DNA from: Rhodococcus sp. ARC_M6
GTDB taxonomy: Bacteria > Actinomycetota > Actinomycetes > Mycobacteriales > Mycobacteriaceae
Assembly: GCF_022810305.1 (NCBI RefSeq)
Contig: NZ_JALGQH010000011.1
Location: 94,556-158,555, forward strand
Length of the DNA stretch: 64,000 nucleotides
Reading direction: 5' to 3'
This document shows, piece by piece, positions 35,767-44,961 of the stretch (its first letter is position 1; each line of letters starts with the position of its first letter). The position numbers and the translations under genes were made by a program. Under the pieces are notes generated by a model, which saw only the letters and a list, made by a program, of their open reading frames with translations, had not been told where the DNA came from and ran no database searches.

Positions 35767-38312
35767 GCGGGTTCGGCCAGGAGTTGAGCGCAGCGCAACA
35801 ATCCGAGATGGCTGTAGGCCTGAGGATGGTTGCCGAGTGAGCGTTCTGCGACCGGGTCGTACTCTTCTGCCAACAGTCCAGTGGGTCCGGCTGCTGCAAC
35901 CAGCTGGTCGAACAGTGCCTCGGCTTGCAGGCGTTGACCGATCAGGAGGTATGCCTCCACCAGCCAGGCCGCGCAGAGGTGGAACCCGCCTTCGATGCCG
36001 GGCAGGCCGTCGTCATGGTGGTAGCGGTACACCGTTGCGCCGCTACGCAATTCGGCCTCGGTGGCAGTGACCGTTGCGGCAAATCGAGGGTCCGAGGGAT
36101 CGATCAGTCCCGACAGTCCGATGTGCAGGGTAGCCGCGTCGAGATCGGTGCCGTCGTAGGCGGCGGTGTAGGACTGTACGTCGTCCTTCCATCCCTTTTC
36201 GCGTACCTCGTCGGCGATCTGGTCGCGTAATTCTGCCCACTCGGGCAGTGCCTTGCGTCCGAAGCGGTCGGCCAGTTTTACGGCGCGGTCGACCGTCACC
36301 CAGCCCATCACCTTGGAATAGACGTGGTGGCGGGGGTTGTCGCGGATCTCCCAAATGCCGTGATCGGGTTCGAACCATCGGCGTTGGACGGCTTCGACCA
36401 TGGCGCACACCAGTTCCCAGTCGCGATCGCTCAGGGAACTGGAGGCGCCGGTCCTTTCGCGTGCATCGGCAAGGTGTCCGATCAATTCGACGATCGGGCC
36501 GAACACGTCGAGCTGAACTTGCTGGTTGGCGGCGTTGCCCACTCGAACAGGTCGGGATCCTGCGTATCCGGGGAGCGAGTCGATAACAGCCTCGGGTGGC
36601 AGTGACGTGCCGTGCAAGGTGTACAGCGGGTGCAGACGCTCGGGGCCAGGCAGTGTTTCGAGGACGCGGTGGACCCAGTCGAGGTAATTCTCGGCTTCGG
36701 CGGTGGAGCCCACGCTCACGAGAGCTGTTGCGGTGAGCGCGGCATCGCGCAGCCAGCAGTACCGGTAGTCCCAGTTGCGGACTCCGCCGATCTCTTCGGG
36801 CAACGACGTCGTTGCCGCGGCCATGATGGAACCGGAATCGGCGTGAACCAGCCCGCGCAGAGTCAGTGCGGAGCGTTTCATCAAGTCCGGCTTGAGCTTT
36901 GGAAGGTCGAGAGTTTTTGCCCAGTCCGACCAGTAGGACTCGGACGTTGCTCGACGGTCCATCTCGAGAACCTCGGATGGGCCGATATCGTCGGTGCCGC
37001 AGCGTAATTCGAGAATCACATCGCCCTTGGACGGTTCGACGATGGCATGGGCCGTCTGTTGATTTCCGTCGGTAGCGATATTCCACTGCACGCCAGGGGA
37101 GCGCAGCACGTACGGCTCGTTGGTTCCGGTGACGCGGATGCCCTCGTCCACAACCTCGAGGGTGACCTGGCCTTGGCCGAACTCCGGGCGCGGGGCGAAC
37201 GAGACTATGGCGTCGGCTCGGCCGGAGATGATGCGGGTCAGATCGGTCCGGCCGGCCGGTACGTCGTGGGGGAGGTAGTCGGTGACGGACAAGCTCGCCC
37301 ACCGGGTCTGAACCGTCATCGTGCCGTCGAGGTACTTCTGGCTCAGGGGGAGCGCCGTCCGCCGCGGGCTGACACTGAAGTGTCCGGCGCCGGTTCCGCC
37401 GAGAAGATGAGCGAACACCGCTGCGGAATCGGGTTCGGGATGGCACAGCCAGGTGAGGGTGGCGTCGGGGGTGACCAGCGCGACCGTACGGGGGCTGGCA
37501 AGCATCGAGAGACGCTCGATGGGTGGTGCGTCGGCACCCGAGAGCCAGGTACGACGCTCGTCGAGCAGGAACGCCAGCGCGGCGGCAACGTCCTCGGTGC
37601 TGTCGACTCGGTAGGCGGCGACGCTGTCTCCGCTCCCGACCTTGATGCCGATATCGGGCCCCTGGAGCCTGCTGAAGGCTTTTTCGTCGGTCACGTCGTC
37701 GCCGATGAAGACGGCCGCGGTTGCGCCGTCCTGGTGGCGAATGAGGTCGAGGGCTTGGCCCTTGTCGGTGGGGATGACAGCCAGTTCGACGACGGACTTG
37801 CCTTCGGTGACCTGTACGCCGGGCCAGAGAGCTGATTCGGTGCGGACGGCGATCAATGCCTTTTCCGCGTCGTCGGCGCTGCAGTTTCTCACGTGCAACG
37901 CAACGCTGGCAGGTTTTTTCTCGACGCTCGCGCCGGCAGTGTCAGCTGCAATTCGCACCAACTCAACGACTATTTCGTCGAGCAACTTCTTGGCGTCCGC
38001 GTCGATGGCGTGAACGAATCCGATGTCGAATTCGGAGCCGTGACTGCCGACCAACTGCACTTCAGCGGGTAGCCGCGACAGTGCAGCAAGGTCCTTGAGC
38101 GCCCGTCCGGAGATGACCGCCGCCGTTGTGGAAGCAAGGCTGGCGAGCGCACGAAGCGCTCGAACCGATTCTGCGCGGGGATAGGCCTTTTCCGGGTCCG
38201 CGACAATGGGAGCCATGGTCCCGTCGTAATCGGAAGCCACCAGCAGACGTGGTGTTCGTGCCACGGCCGCCAGGGCTCGACGGAGTTCGATGGGTAGATC
38301 CTGTGCGCTCAC
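35751..38312 (-). CDS. Trehalose-6-phosphate phosphatase fused to GH15 hydrolase
   Basis: 853 residues. Residues ~1-250 are an OtsB-type HAD phosphatase (D-Y-D-G-T at 28-32 and the later F-I-G-D-D-V-T-D-E). Residues ~290-853 are a GH15 glycoside hydrolase with W-D-Y-R-Y-C-W-L-R-D-A from Trp514, L-P-G-Y-A-G-S-R-P-V-R-V-G-N and V-T-V-D-R-A. GH15 proteins of mycobacteria are trehalases, others glucoamylases. One polypeptide would dephosphorylate trehalose-6-phosphate and might split trehalose to glucose, a salvage route. The GTG is adjacent to GAAAAG, so the start is uncertain. Confidence 0.85.
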   Translation of the reverse strand: MSAQDLPIELRRALAAVARTPRLLVASDYDGTMAPIVADPEKAYPRAESVRALRALASLASTTAAVISGRALKDLAALSRLPAEVQLVGSHGSEFDIGFVHAIDADAKKLLDEIVVELVRIAADTAGASVEKKPASVALHVRNCSADDAEKALIAVRTESALWPGVQVTEGKSVVELAVIPTDKGQALDLIRHQDGATAAVFIGDDVTDEKAFSRLQGPDIGIKVGSGDSVAAYRVDSTEDVAAALAFLLDERRTWLSGADAPPIERLSMLASPRTVALVTPDATLTWLCHPEPDSAAVFAHLLGGTGAGHFSVSPRRTALPLSQKYLDGTMTVQTRWASLSVTDYLPHDVPAGRTDLTRIISGRADAIVSFAPRPEFGQGQVTLEVVDEGIRVTGTNEPYVLRSPGVQWNIATDGNQQTAHAIVEPSKGDVILELRCGTDDIGPSEVLEMDRRATSESYWSDWAKTLDLPKLKPDLMKRSALTLRGLVHADSGSIMAAATTSLPEEIGGVRNWDYRYCWLRDAALTATALVSVGSTAEAENYLDWVHRVLETLPGPERLHPLYTLHGTSLPPEAVIDSLPGYAGSRPVRVGNAANQQVQLDVFGPIVELIGHLADARERTGASSSLSDRDWELVCAMVEAVQRRWFEPDHGIWEIRDNPRHHVYSKVMGWVTVDRAVKLADRFGRKALPEWAELRDQIADEVREKGWKDDVQSYTAAYDGTDLDAATLHIGLSGLIDPSDPRFAATVTATEAELRSGATVYRYHHDDGLPGIEGGFHLCAAWLVEAYLLIGQRLQAEALFDQLVAAAGPTGLLAEEYDPVAERSLGNHPQAYSHLGLLRCAQLLAEPAQLLA

Positions 38313-38365
38313 CTTTTCAAATCTAGGTGATCAAGCGCATCCTGGCGCGGTAGGAGTTGGTCGCG

Positions 38366-39004
38366 CTACTCAGGTCGACGGGATCCGTCGCCCAGTAGCA
38401 GCTCGACAGTGAGCTCCAAACGATTGGCGACATCGGTTGCCGAGGATCGGCGGGTGAGCCACGCAACGAGATTGGACAACCACACGTCGGAGATGACGCG
38501 AGCGATAGCCAACTGCTCCTCGCTGGGGTCGTCTTCGGTCATTGCTCGTGCGAACAGGCGGTCCATCAATTGACCGACCTGGTCGACCTCGGCAGCGGCC
38601 GACGCGTCGGCAAACATGAATGCTCGCGTCATTGCTTCGGTCAGAAGCGGGTCGCGTTGCATGGCTCGGGTGATCAAACCCAAGATCAGTTGCATGCGCT
38701 CGAGTGGGCTCGTGCCGGGCGGAATCTTGCCCTTGGAGTCGATCTTCTCGAATTCGCGTGCCAGAGCGGACACCAGAAGGTGCACCTTCGACGGGAAATA
38801 TCGGTAGAGCGTGCCGACGGCAACATCTGCTCGCTCAGCCACTGCACGCATCTGAACGGCCTCGTAACCACCCTTGGACGCCAATGTCAGGGTGGCGTCG
38901 AGGATGCGCTTACGGCGTTCTCGTTGCGCGTTGGAGCTGAGATCGTCGTCTCCGAGCGTCGCGGCTGCGACGGTATTGGAGCGGGATCGAGATGTTGCGG
39001 TCAT
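38366..39004 (-). CDS. kstR: TetR-family repressor KstR (cholesterol catabolism)
   Basis: 212 residues from the ATG at 39004, with GAAGGAAA eight bases before; a TTG at 39010 is also in frame. A TetR helix-turn-helix (A-E-R-A-D-V-A-V-G-T-L-Y-R-Y-F-P-S-K) is preceded by a basic N-terminal arm, as in mycobacterial KstR. KstR represses sterol side-chain and ring genes and is released by a 3-oxo-cholestenoyl-CoA thioester. Its recognition sequence occurs at 39048 in its own divergent promoter and again at 41282. It sits back-to-back with fadE34, as Rv3574 does with Rv3573c. Confidence 0.92.
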   Translation of the reverse strand: MTATSRSRSNTVAAATLGDDDLSSNAQRERRKRILDATLTLASKGGYEAVQMRAVAERADVAVGTLYRYFPSKVHLLVSALAREFEKIDSKGKIPPGTSPLERMQLILGLITRAMQRDPLLTEAMTRAFMFADASAAAEVDQVGQLMDRLFARAMTEDDPSEEQLAIARVISDVWLSNLVAWLTRRSSATDVANRLELTVELLLGDGSRRPE

Positions 39005-39047
39005 CGACAATTTCCTTCGCGCCTTGACTCATTGCCAGGTCTCATAT

Positions 39048-39061
39048 TAGAACACGTTCTA
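39048..39061. promoter_or_regulatory. KstR operator
   Basis: TAGAACACGTTCTA fits the published KstR motif TnnAACnnGTTnnA exactly. It lies between the kstR and fadE34 starts, so it should control both, including autorepression. Confidence 0.88.
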
Positions 39062-39099
39062 TACAATTGTGTCACTAATTCGAGAGGCGGGAACCAGTT

Positions 39100-41247
39100 G
39101 TGACAATCGCCATGACCGATGAGCAGCGAGCAGTCCAGGAGTCGATCGAGGCCTGGGCACGGTCGACAACACCGATGAACATGGTACGCGTCGGACCAGC
39201 AAATTCGTGGCGGGAGAACTGGTCGGCTTTTAGCGCTCTGGGCATTTTTTCCGTCGCCGTTCCGGAGGCAGTAGGAGGCGCCGGAGCTGAAATCGTTGAT
39301 CTTTCAGCGATGCTCGAGCAGGCCGCAATTGAACTTGTGCCGGGCCCTGTTCTCACAACGGCCTTGGCGGCGTTGGTAGTGGGACGAAGCTCGTCGCCGG
39401 CGGCAAAACGCTGGTCCGAGGCACTTGCCGACGGTGAAATCCCCTGCGCTGTCGTACTGGATGGCACGCCGGTAACTGCCACACGAACCGATTCCGGAGG
39501 GCTTGAACTTCACGGAGACGGCGGATTCGCCTGGGGCGGGGATACCGGCGTATCGGTACTGGTGTCCGCCGATGACGGCACCGAAATCGTGTGGGTTCTC
39601 GTGGATGGAGACTCGAGCGGTGTGACATATACCGCTACGGACACGATCGATAAATCTCGTCCGCTGGCAGGCGTGTCCTTCGATCACGTTGTGGTCGAAG
39701 CTGATCGGATCCTGGACGACGTTGCTCCGGGATCGGTGTCTGATCTTGCGGCCGTTCTCGCTTCGGCAGAGGCTGCCGGCATCGCTGCCTGGTGCCTGCG
39801 AACGGCGGTGGAATACGCCAAGATTCGTGAGCAGTTCGGAAAACCGATCGGTTCGTTCCAGGCGATCAAACACATCTGCGCCGAGATGTTGTGCCGCGTC
39901 GAGAATGCCGGGGCTGTTGCCTGGGACGCCGCGGTCGCAGCGGAGTCGGGCGACGAACTTCCGATCGCAGCGGCGGTAGCCGCGGCGGTCTCCCTGGATG
40001 CGGCTGTCGACACTGCCAAGGACTGCATCCAGGTGCTCGGCGGCATCGGCTTTACCTGGGAACACGAGGCGCACTTCTATCTTCGTCGCGCGCTCTCGCT
40101 GCGGCAGGTTCTGGGTGGATCGTCTCGCTGGCGGGCACGCGTTGCGGAACTGACTCTCGGTGGTTCGCGTCGACACCTTCAGATCGACCTCAGCGAGCTG
40201 GAATCCGAACGGTCCGAAATTCGCAGTGAGGTAGCGCAACTGGTTGCTCTGCCGGAGTCGGAGCAACGTAGCGCTCTCGCGGAGTCGGGATATCTTGCAC
40301 CGCACTGGCCCGCGCCGTACGGAAAGGGCGCCAAGGCAGCGCAGCAGATTCTGATCGAGGAAGAGTTGGCGGCCGTCGGCATCGGTCGACCGGATCTGGT
40401 CATCGGGTGGTGGGCGGTTCCGACAATTCTCGAGCATGGAAGTGCCGAGCAGATCGAACGTTTCGCGGTTCCGACTTTGAAGGGCGACATCACGTGGTGC
40501 CAACTCTTCAGTGAGCCGGGAGCCGGATCCGACCTCGCTGCGCTGCGTACCACGGCCGACAAGGTCGAAGGTGGATGGAAGCTGAATGGGCAGAAGGTCT
40601 GGACTTCACTTGCCCGTGAAGCGGATTGGGCCATCTGCTTGGCGCGTACCGATCGCGATGCTCCGAAGCACAAGGGCATCACGTACTTCCTGCTCGACAT
40701 GAAAACTCCCGGAATCAGGATCTCGCCACTGCGGGAAATCACGGGTGACGCACTGTTCAACGAGGTGTTCCTCGACGACGTGTTCGTGCCGGACGACTGT
40801 GTTGTCGGACAGTTGGGTGGTGGCTGGAAGCTGGCCAGAACCACGCTGGCCAACGAGCGGGTCGCGATGAGTGGCGGTTCCTCACTCGGTGGTGCGATGG
40901 AGGAACTGCTCGAGTTGGCGGGCGATCCCGATCCGGTAGTAGCCGACAAGTTGGGTGGTTTCATCGGTACCGCAATGGTCGGTTCATTGTTGGAATTGCG
41001 AACCACTCTGCGGCAGTTGGACGGCCAGGACCCGGGTCCGGCGTCGAGTGTTCGCAAACTGGTCGGCGTGCGGCAGCGTCAGAATGTCGCGGAGTTCGCG
41101 ATGGAGTTGGGTGGGCCCGCGGGTTGGGTCGAGGGTCCGTTGTCGCGTGAATTCCTCAACACACGGTGCCTGTCCATCGCAGGCGGAACGACGCAAATTC
41201 TGTTGACGGTCGCGGCAGAACGAATTCTGGGACTTCCGCGCGACTAG
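39100..41247 (+). CDS. fadE34: Double acyl-CoA dehydrogenase FadE34-like (ChsE3)
   Basis: 715 residues, about twice a normal acyl-CoA dehydrogenase, made of two halves (~1-365 and ~370-715) from duplication and fusion. Each half has ACAD features; the second carries the clear W-C-Q-L-F-S-E-P-G-A-G-S-D-L-A FAD/substrate motif. FadE34 of M. tuberculosis dehydrogenates the C5 side chain of steroid-CoA intermediates. It is divergent from kstR with a KstR box between. The GTG at 39100 follows GGCGGGAAC; an ATG at 39112 is an alternative. A second KstR box follows before the next gene. Confidence 0.9.
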   Translation: MTIAMTDEQRAVQESIEAWARSTTPMNMVRVGPANSWRENWSAFSALGIFSVAVPEAVGGAGAEIVDLSAMLEQAAIELVPGPVLTTALAALVVGRSSSPAAKRWSEALADGEIPCAVVLDGTPVTATRTDSGGLELHGDGGFAWGGDTGVSVLVSADDGTEIVWVLVDGDSSGVTYTATDTIDKSRPLAGVSFDHVVVEADRILDDVAPGSVSDLAAVLASAEAAGIAAWCLRTAVEYAKIREQFGKPIGSFQAIKHICAEMLCRVENAGAVAWDAAVAAESGDELPIAAAVAAAVSLDAAVDTAKDCIQVLGGIGFTWEHEAHFYLRRALSLRQVLGGSSRWRARVAELTLGGSRRHLQIDLSELESERSEIRSEVAQLVALPESEQRSALAESGYLAPHWPAPYGKGAKAAQQILIEEELAAVGIGRPDLVIGWWAVPTILEHGSAEQIERFAVPTLKGDITWCQLFSEPGAGSDLAALRTTADKVEGGWKLNGQKVWTSLAREADWAICLARTDRDAPKHKGITYFLLDMKTPGIRISPLREITGDALFNEVFLDDVFVPDDCVVGQLGGGWKLARTTLANERVAMSGGSSLGGAMEELLELAGDPDPVVADKLGGFIGTAMVGSLLELRTTLRQLDGQDPGPASSVRKLVGVRQRQNVAEFAMELGGPAGWVEGPLSREFLNTRCLSIAGGTTQILLTVAAERILGLPRD

Positions 41248-41281
41248 AGGTCTGTAAAAATGTCCACGTTGGTGATACAAC

Positions 41282-41295
41282 TAGAACACGTTCTA
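41282..41295. promoter_or_regulatory. KstR operator
   Basis: TAGAACACGTTCTA again, identical to the copy at 39048, placed 23 bases before the chsE1 start. It indicates that the five-gene chsE1-ltp2 operon has its own KstR-controlled promoter. Confidence 0.88.
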
Positions 41296-41318
41296 TAAAA
41301 GAAGACGGGATTGCCAGC

Positions 41319-42359
41319 GTGGACTTCACCAGAGATGAAACCCAGGACGCGGTAGCCGAGGTGGCTACCGCGCTTCTGGCCCGCGAACTTCAGCCGGATG
41401 CCCTGTGGACAGCTTTCGCGGAAGCGGACCTGCTCACCTTGGCGCTGCCGGAACGACTCGGCGGCGAGGGCCTGTCCGTCACAGACGTGGGCGCTTTGCT
41501 CACCGAGGTCGGCCGGGCAGCCGCCCCGATTCCGGCACTGGCCACACTCGGCTTCGGTGTGCTGCCCATCGTCGCGCTCGGTAGCGATGCCCAGCAGGAC
41601 GAACTCCTGGCCGGCGTCGCAGCGGGACGAGTCTTCACGGCGGCGCTGTCGGAGCCGGGAGCGCAGTTCCCCGAGCATCCGTCCGTCACGGCGCAGCAGT
41701 CGGGTGACTGGTACCGCGTCAGTGGGACGCTGCTCGCCGTACCTTTCGCCGAGAGTGCCCACCGCGTGCTGATACCGACCGATGCGGGCGTCGTACTGAT
41801 CGACCCCAACGCGTCGGGTGTGACACTCACTCCGACACCGAGTTCCTCGGGTAGCCCTGAATTCGGGATAGTTCTCGACGACGCAGTCGGTGAGCTACTC
41901 GGCGCCGGTGCGGAATCCGTGCAAACCCTGTACCGCATCGCAACGGCGAGTATCGGCAGCGTTGTCGACGGATTGGTTTCCGGAGCAGTAGATCTCACAG
42001 CTGCCCATGTAGGATCCCGCGAGCAGTTCGGTAAGCCGTTGGCAACATTCCAGGCCGTCGCGCAACAGATCGCCGACGCCTATATCACCTCCCGGACGCT
42101 GCATGTCGCATCACTGTCGGCATCATGGCGTGTATCGGAAGGCCTTGACGCACAGTCCGATCTGGATGTGATGGCCTACTGGATAGCGCAGGAAGTTCCC
42201 GCCACGATGCAGGTGCTTCATCACCTGCACGGCGGCTTGGGAGTGGATGCCACCTATCCGCTTCATCGTTACTACTCGACGGCAAAAGACTTGGCGCGCC
42301 TGCTCGGTGGCGCTTCGCAGCGACTCGACCTCGTGGGGGCCCGGTGTTCATCGATCTGA
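41319..42359 (+). CDS. chsE1: Acyl-CoA dehydrogenase ChsE1 (FadE28-like)
   Basis: 346 residues from the GTG at 41319, with GACGGGA upstream. ACAD fold, with helices A-D-L-L-T-L-A-L-P-E-R-L-G-G-E-G and the late R-E-Q-F-G-K-P-L-A-T-F-Q-A-V-A-Q segment. It resembles FadE28, which pairs with FadE29 in an alpha2beta2 enzyme that dehydrogenates the 3-carbon steroid side-chain CoA (22-oic acid CoA). The gene overlaps the next by 16 bases, fitting tight co-expression of the two subunits. Confidence 0.88.
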   Translation: MDFTRDETQDAVAEVATALLARELQPDALWTAFAEADLLTLALPERLGGEGLSVTDVGALLTEVGRAAAPIPALATLGFGVLPIVALGSDAQQDELLAGVAAGRVFTAALSEPGAQFPEHPSVTAQQSGDWYRVSGTLLAVPFAESAHRVLIPTDAGVVLIDPNASGVTLTPTPSSSGSPEFGIVLDDAVGELLGAGAESVQTLYRIATASIGSVVDGLVSGAVDLTAAHVGSREQFGKPLATFQAVAQQIADAYITSRTLHVASLSASWRVSEGLDAQSDLDVMAYWIAQEVPATMQVLHHLHGGLGVDATYPLHRYYSTAKDLARLLGGASQRLDLVGARCSSI

Positions 42360-43495
42360 TCGACAGTCAGCGCGCACTACAAGCTGAACTTCGACGCTAT
42401 TTCTCCACCCTGATCTCGCCCGAAGAGGCAAAGATCATGCGGGTCGAGCGCCACGGCCCGACATACCGCGAAGTGATCCGACGCATGGGCAAGGACGGTT
42501 GGCTCGGTGTCGGTTGGCCCGTCGAATACGGCGGACGCGGTTTCGGCGAGGTCGAGCAGCAGATCTTTGTCAACGAGGCTGTGCGAGCAGATGTCCCACT
42601 GCCCTCTGTCACGCTGCAGACCGTCGGCCCCACGCTGCAGAAGTACGGCAGTGAGGAGCAGAAGCAGAAGTTCCTCCCCGCAATTCTGGCGGGCGAAGTG
42701 CACTTTGCAATCGGCTACACGGAACCTGAGGCCGGAACCGATCTCGCTGCACTGCGTACGGGTGCCGTTCGCAGCGGCGACGAGTACATCGTCAACGGGC
42801 AGAAGATCTTCACCACCGGTGGCCACGACGCCGACTACGTCTGGCTGGCCGTGCGAACCGGATCGGCAGACTCACGTCACCGGGGTATTTCTATCCTGAT
42901 CATGGACACCACGGATCCCGGTTACACCTGGACGCCCATCATCACGTGTGACGGTGCACATCACGTCAACGCGACATACTACGAAGACGTTCGAGTGCCC
43001 GCGAACATGCTTGTGGGCGAAGAGAATCGGGGCTGGAGCCTGATTACCACGCAGCTCAACCATGAGCGCGTCATGCTCGGGCCGGCCGGCCGCGTCGGTG
43101 GCATCTACGATCATGTTTTCGACTGGGCTCGTCGCGAAAACCTGCTCGAGCACTCGGATGTTCGTCGCGCTCTGGGAGAAATCCACGCGACGTACCGGCT
43201 CAACGAACTTCTCAATTGGCAGGTGGCGTCGAGTGATTCGGATTCGGTGGACATCGCCGACGCGTCCGCGACCAAAGTTTTTGCTACCGAGCGCATTCAG
43301 CGAGTAGGCCGCCTGGCCGAGGAAGTTGTCGGTCGATACGGTAACCCTCTGGATCCGGAAACAGCTGATCTCCTGGCGTGGTTGGACATGCAGGTCAAAC
43401 GTAATCTGGTGATCACCTTCGGCGGCGGAGTCAACGAAGTGATGCGCGAACTGATCGCCACGGCCGGTCTGAAGCTACCTCGAGTTCCGAGATAG
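42344..43495 (+). CDS. chsE2: Acyl-CoA dehydrogenase ChsE2 (FadE29-like)
   Basis: 383 residues from a GTG, matching FadE29 along its length, from M-F-I-D-L to the terminal G-L-K-L-P-R-V-P-R. The FAD-binding motif G-Y-T-E-P-E-A-G-T-D-L-A and the late T-F-G-G-G-V-N-E-V-M-R-E are conserved. It is the second subunit of the ChsE1-ChsE2 dehydrogenase acting before ChsH1-ChsH2 hydration. Translation is coupled to chsE1 through a 16-base overlap. Confidence 0.92.
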   Translation: MFIDLIDSQRALQAELRRYFSTLISPEEAKIMRVERHGPTYREVIRRMGKDGWLGVGWPVEYGGRGFGEVEQQIFVNEAVRADVPLPSVTLQTVGPTLQKYGSEEQKQKFLPAILAGEVHFAIGYTEPEAGTDLAALRTGAVRSGDEYIVNGQKIFTTGGHDADYVWLAVRTGSADSRHRGISILIMDTTDPGYTWTPIITCDGAHHVNATYYEDVRVPANMLVGEENRGWSLITTQLNHERVMLGPAGRVGGIYDHVFDWARRENLLEHSDVRRALGEIHATYRLNELLNWQVASSDSDSVDIADASATKVFATERIQRVGRLAEEVVGRYGNPLDPETADLLAWLDMQVKRNLVITFGGGVNEVMRELIATAGLKLPRVPR

Positions 43496-43504
43496 GAATT
43501 TCTC

Positions 43505-44548
43505 ATGTCAGATCCCATTCTTACTGCTGATCCCGTTCTTACTGCAGCGGAGAAAGTTCGTGCCGACGGACCCAGTGCCCCTCGCACCGGCCGTGACCCC
43601 GTGAACATGCCGATGATCCTGAACTGGGTCGAAGCCATCGGTGACGAAAACCCGATCTATGTCGACGAATCAGCCGCTCGCGCTGCTGGACACGCCGGAC
43701 TGGTTGCGCCGCCCGCCATGGCCCAGGTGTGGACGATGCGAGGCTTGGGAGCGCGACGGGAAAGCGACGACCCGCTGGGCCGCATGACGGACATCCTCGA
43801 CGAGGCCGGATTCACCTCGGTAGTCGCGACCAACTGCGACCAGACCTATCATCGTTATCTGAAGCCCGGCGAAGAGGTCACCATCTCTTCGGTGCTCGAA
43901 GATGTTGTGGGGCCGAAGAAAACGGGTCTCGGTGAAGGTTGGTTCTTCACTACCCGAAGCTCTTGGTATGTCGGCGACGAGTTGGTGTCCGAGATGATGT
44001 TCCGGATTCTGAAGTTCGCGCCGCCGGTCAGTGAAGTGTCTGCTGCCGAACAGGCATCGTCGGGCGTCCCCGAAGATCTTGATGCCTCTCGAATGCTGCG
44101 CCCCACACCATCTCTCGACACACAGTTCTTCTGGGACGGTGTTGCAGCGCACGAGCTTCGTATCCAACTGCGCCCCGACGCTTCTGGGCATGTCGGCTCG
44201 GTACAGCACCCGCCGGTACCCGCAATCTGGAAGGATAAAGCGGAACAGACCGACTACGTGGTCGCGTCCGGGCAAGGCAAGGTCTTCAGTTTTGTCGTTC
44301 ACCATGCCCCCAAGGTTCCGGGTCGATCGTTGCCTTTCGTTGTTGCCTTAGTCGAATTGCCGGAGGGCGTGAGGATGCTCGGCGAACTCCGCGGCGTGGA
44401 TCCGGCCGACGTTTCGATCGGAATGGACGTCGAGGCAATCTATTTGGACTTCCCCGGTGACGACGAGACTGGTGGGACTCCGTGGACTTTGCACGCCTGG
44501 CAACCGGTGTCACAGCAGTCGGCCACTGGATTGGAAGGGGAACGATGA
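43505..44548 (+). CDS. chsH2: ChsH2: MaoC-like hydratase subunit fused to DUF35 domain
   Basis: 347 residues, somewhat longer than the ~311 of the M. tuberculosis protein. N-terminal MaoC-like hotdog domain (~30-180; G-L-V-A-P-P-A-M), then a DUF35/OB-fold domain (~195-335; S-L-D-T-Q-F-F-W-D-G). With ChsH1 it hydrates the enoyl-CoA side chain, and the DUF35 part binds the Ltp2 aldolase. The zinc-ribbon position reads R-I-Q-L-R-P-D-A-S-G-H without cysteines, so no metal site is expected. AGGAA precedes the ATG; the stop overlaps chsH1. Confidence 0.9.
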   Translation: MSDPILTADPVLTAAEKVRADGPSAPRTGRDPVNMPMILNWVEAIGDENPIYVDESAARAAGHAGLVAPPAMAQVWTMRGLGARRESDDPLGRMTDILDEAGFTSVVATNCDQTYHRYLKPGEEVTISSVLEDVVGPKKTGLGEGWFFTTRSSWYVGDELVSEMMFRILKFAPPVSEVSAAEQASSGVPEDLDASRMLRPTPSLDTQFFWDGVAAHELRIQLRPDASGHVGSVQHPPVPAIWKDKAEQTDYVVASGQGKVFSFVVHHAPKVPGRSLPFVVALVELPEGVRMLGELRGVDPADVSIGMDVEAIYLDFPGDDETGGTPWTLHAWQPVSQQSATGLEGER

Positions 44549-44961
44549 CGCTGTCAACGGACATAGCTGTGGGAGAGCAACTTCCAGAACTCTCGATTCA
44601 CGGTAGCCCCACATTTATCGTGTCAACGGCCTTGGCGACTCGCGACTTTCAAGATGTTCACCATGATCGTGACCTCGCGCAGCAGCGTGGGTCCAAGGAC
44701 ATCTTCGTCAACATCCTGACCGATACGGGGTTGGTCCAGCGTTTTGTCACCGACTGGGCGGGCCCACGAGCAGTGATCACCTCGATCAAACTGCGACTCG
44801 GGGCGCCTTGGTATGCGTACGACACACTGACTCTGCGTGGCACGGTGACCTCCCACGAAGATGGACTCGTTGCGGTTGCTGTTGTCGGCAAGAACAGTTT
44901 GGGTGATCACGTCACCGCGCAGGTCACGCTGACTTTCACCACTTCAGGAGATGTCGAATGA
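44545..44961 (+). CDS. chsH1: ChsH1: MaoC-like enoyl-CoA hydratase subunit
   Basis: 138 residues from the ATG at 44545, overlapping the chsH2 stop by four bases (ATGA). Single MaoC hotdog domain with the hydratase site D-x-x-x-x-H (D-F-Q-D-V-H-H-D) near residue 37. It carries the catalytic residues of the ChsH1-ChsH2 heterotetramer, which adds water to the steroid side-chain enoyl-CoA. Its stop overlaps ltp2 in the same way. Confidence 0.92.
   Translation: MTLSTDIAVGEQLPELSIHGSPTFIVSTALATRDFQDVHHDRDLAQQRGSKDIFVNILTDTGLVQRFVTDWAGPRAVITSIKLRLGAPWYAYDTLTLRGTVTSHEDGLVAVAVVGKNSLGDHVTAQVTLTFTTSGDVE

Noticed and set aside
36043..37446. A 467-codon open frame on the minus strand
   Set aside because: A shifted frame inside the trehalose-phosphatase/GH15 gene; the translation is almost all Arg, Pro and Gly.
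39304..40503. A 399-codon open frame on the minus strand
   Set aside because: Antisense to fadE34, which matches the acyl-CoA dehydrogenase family over the whole length.
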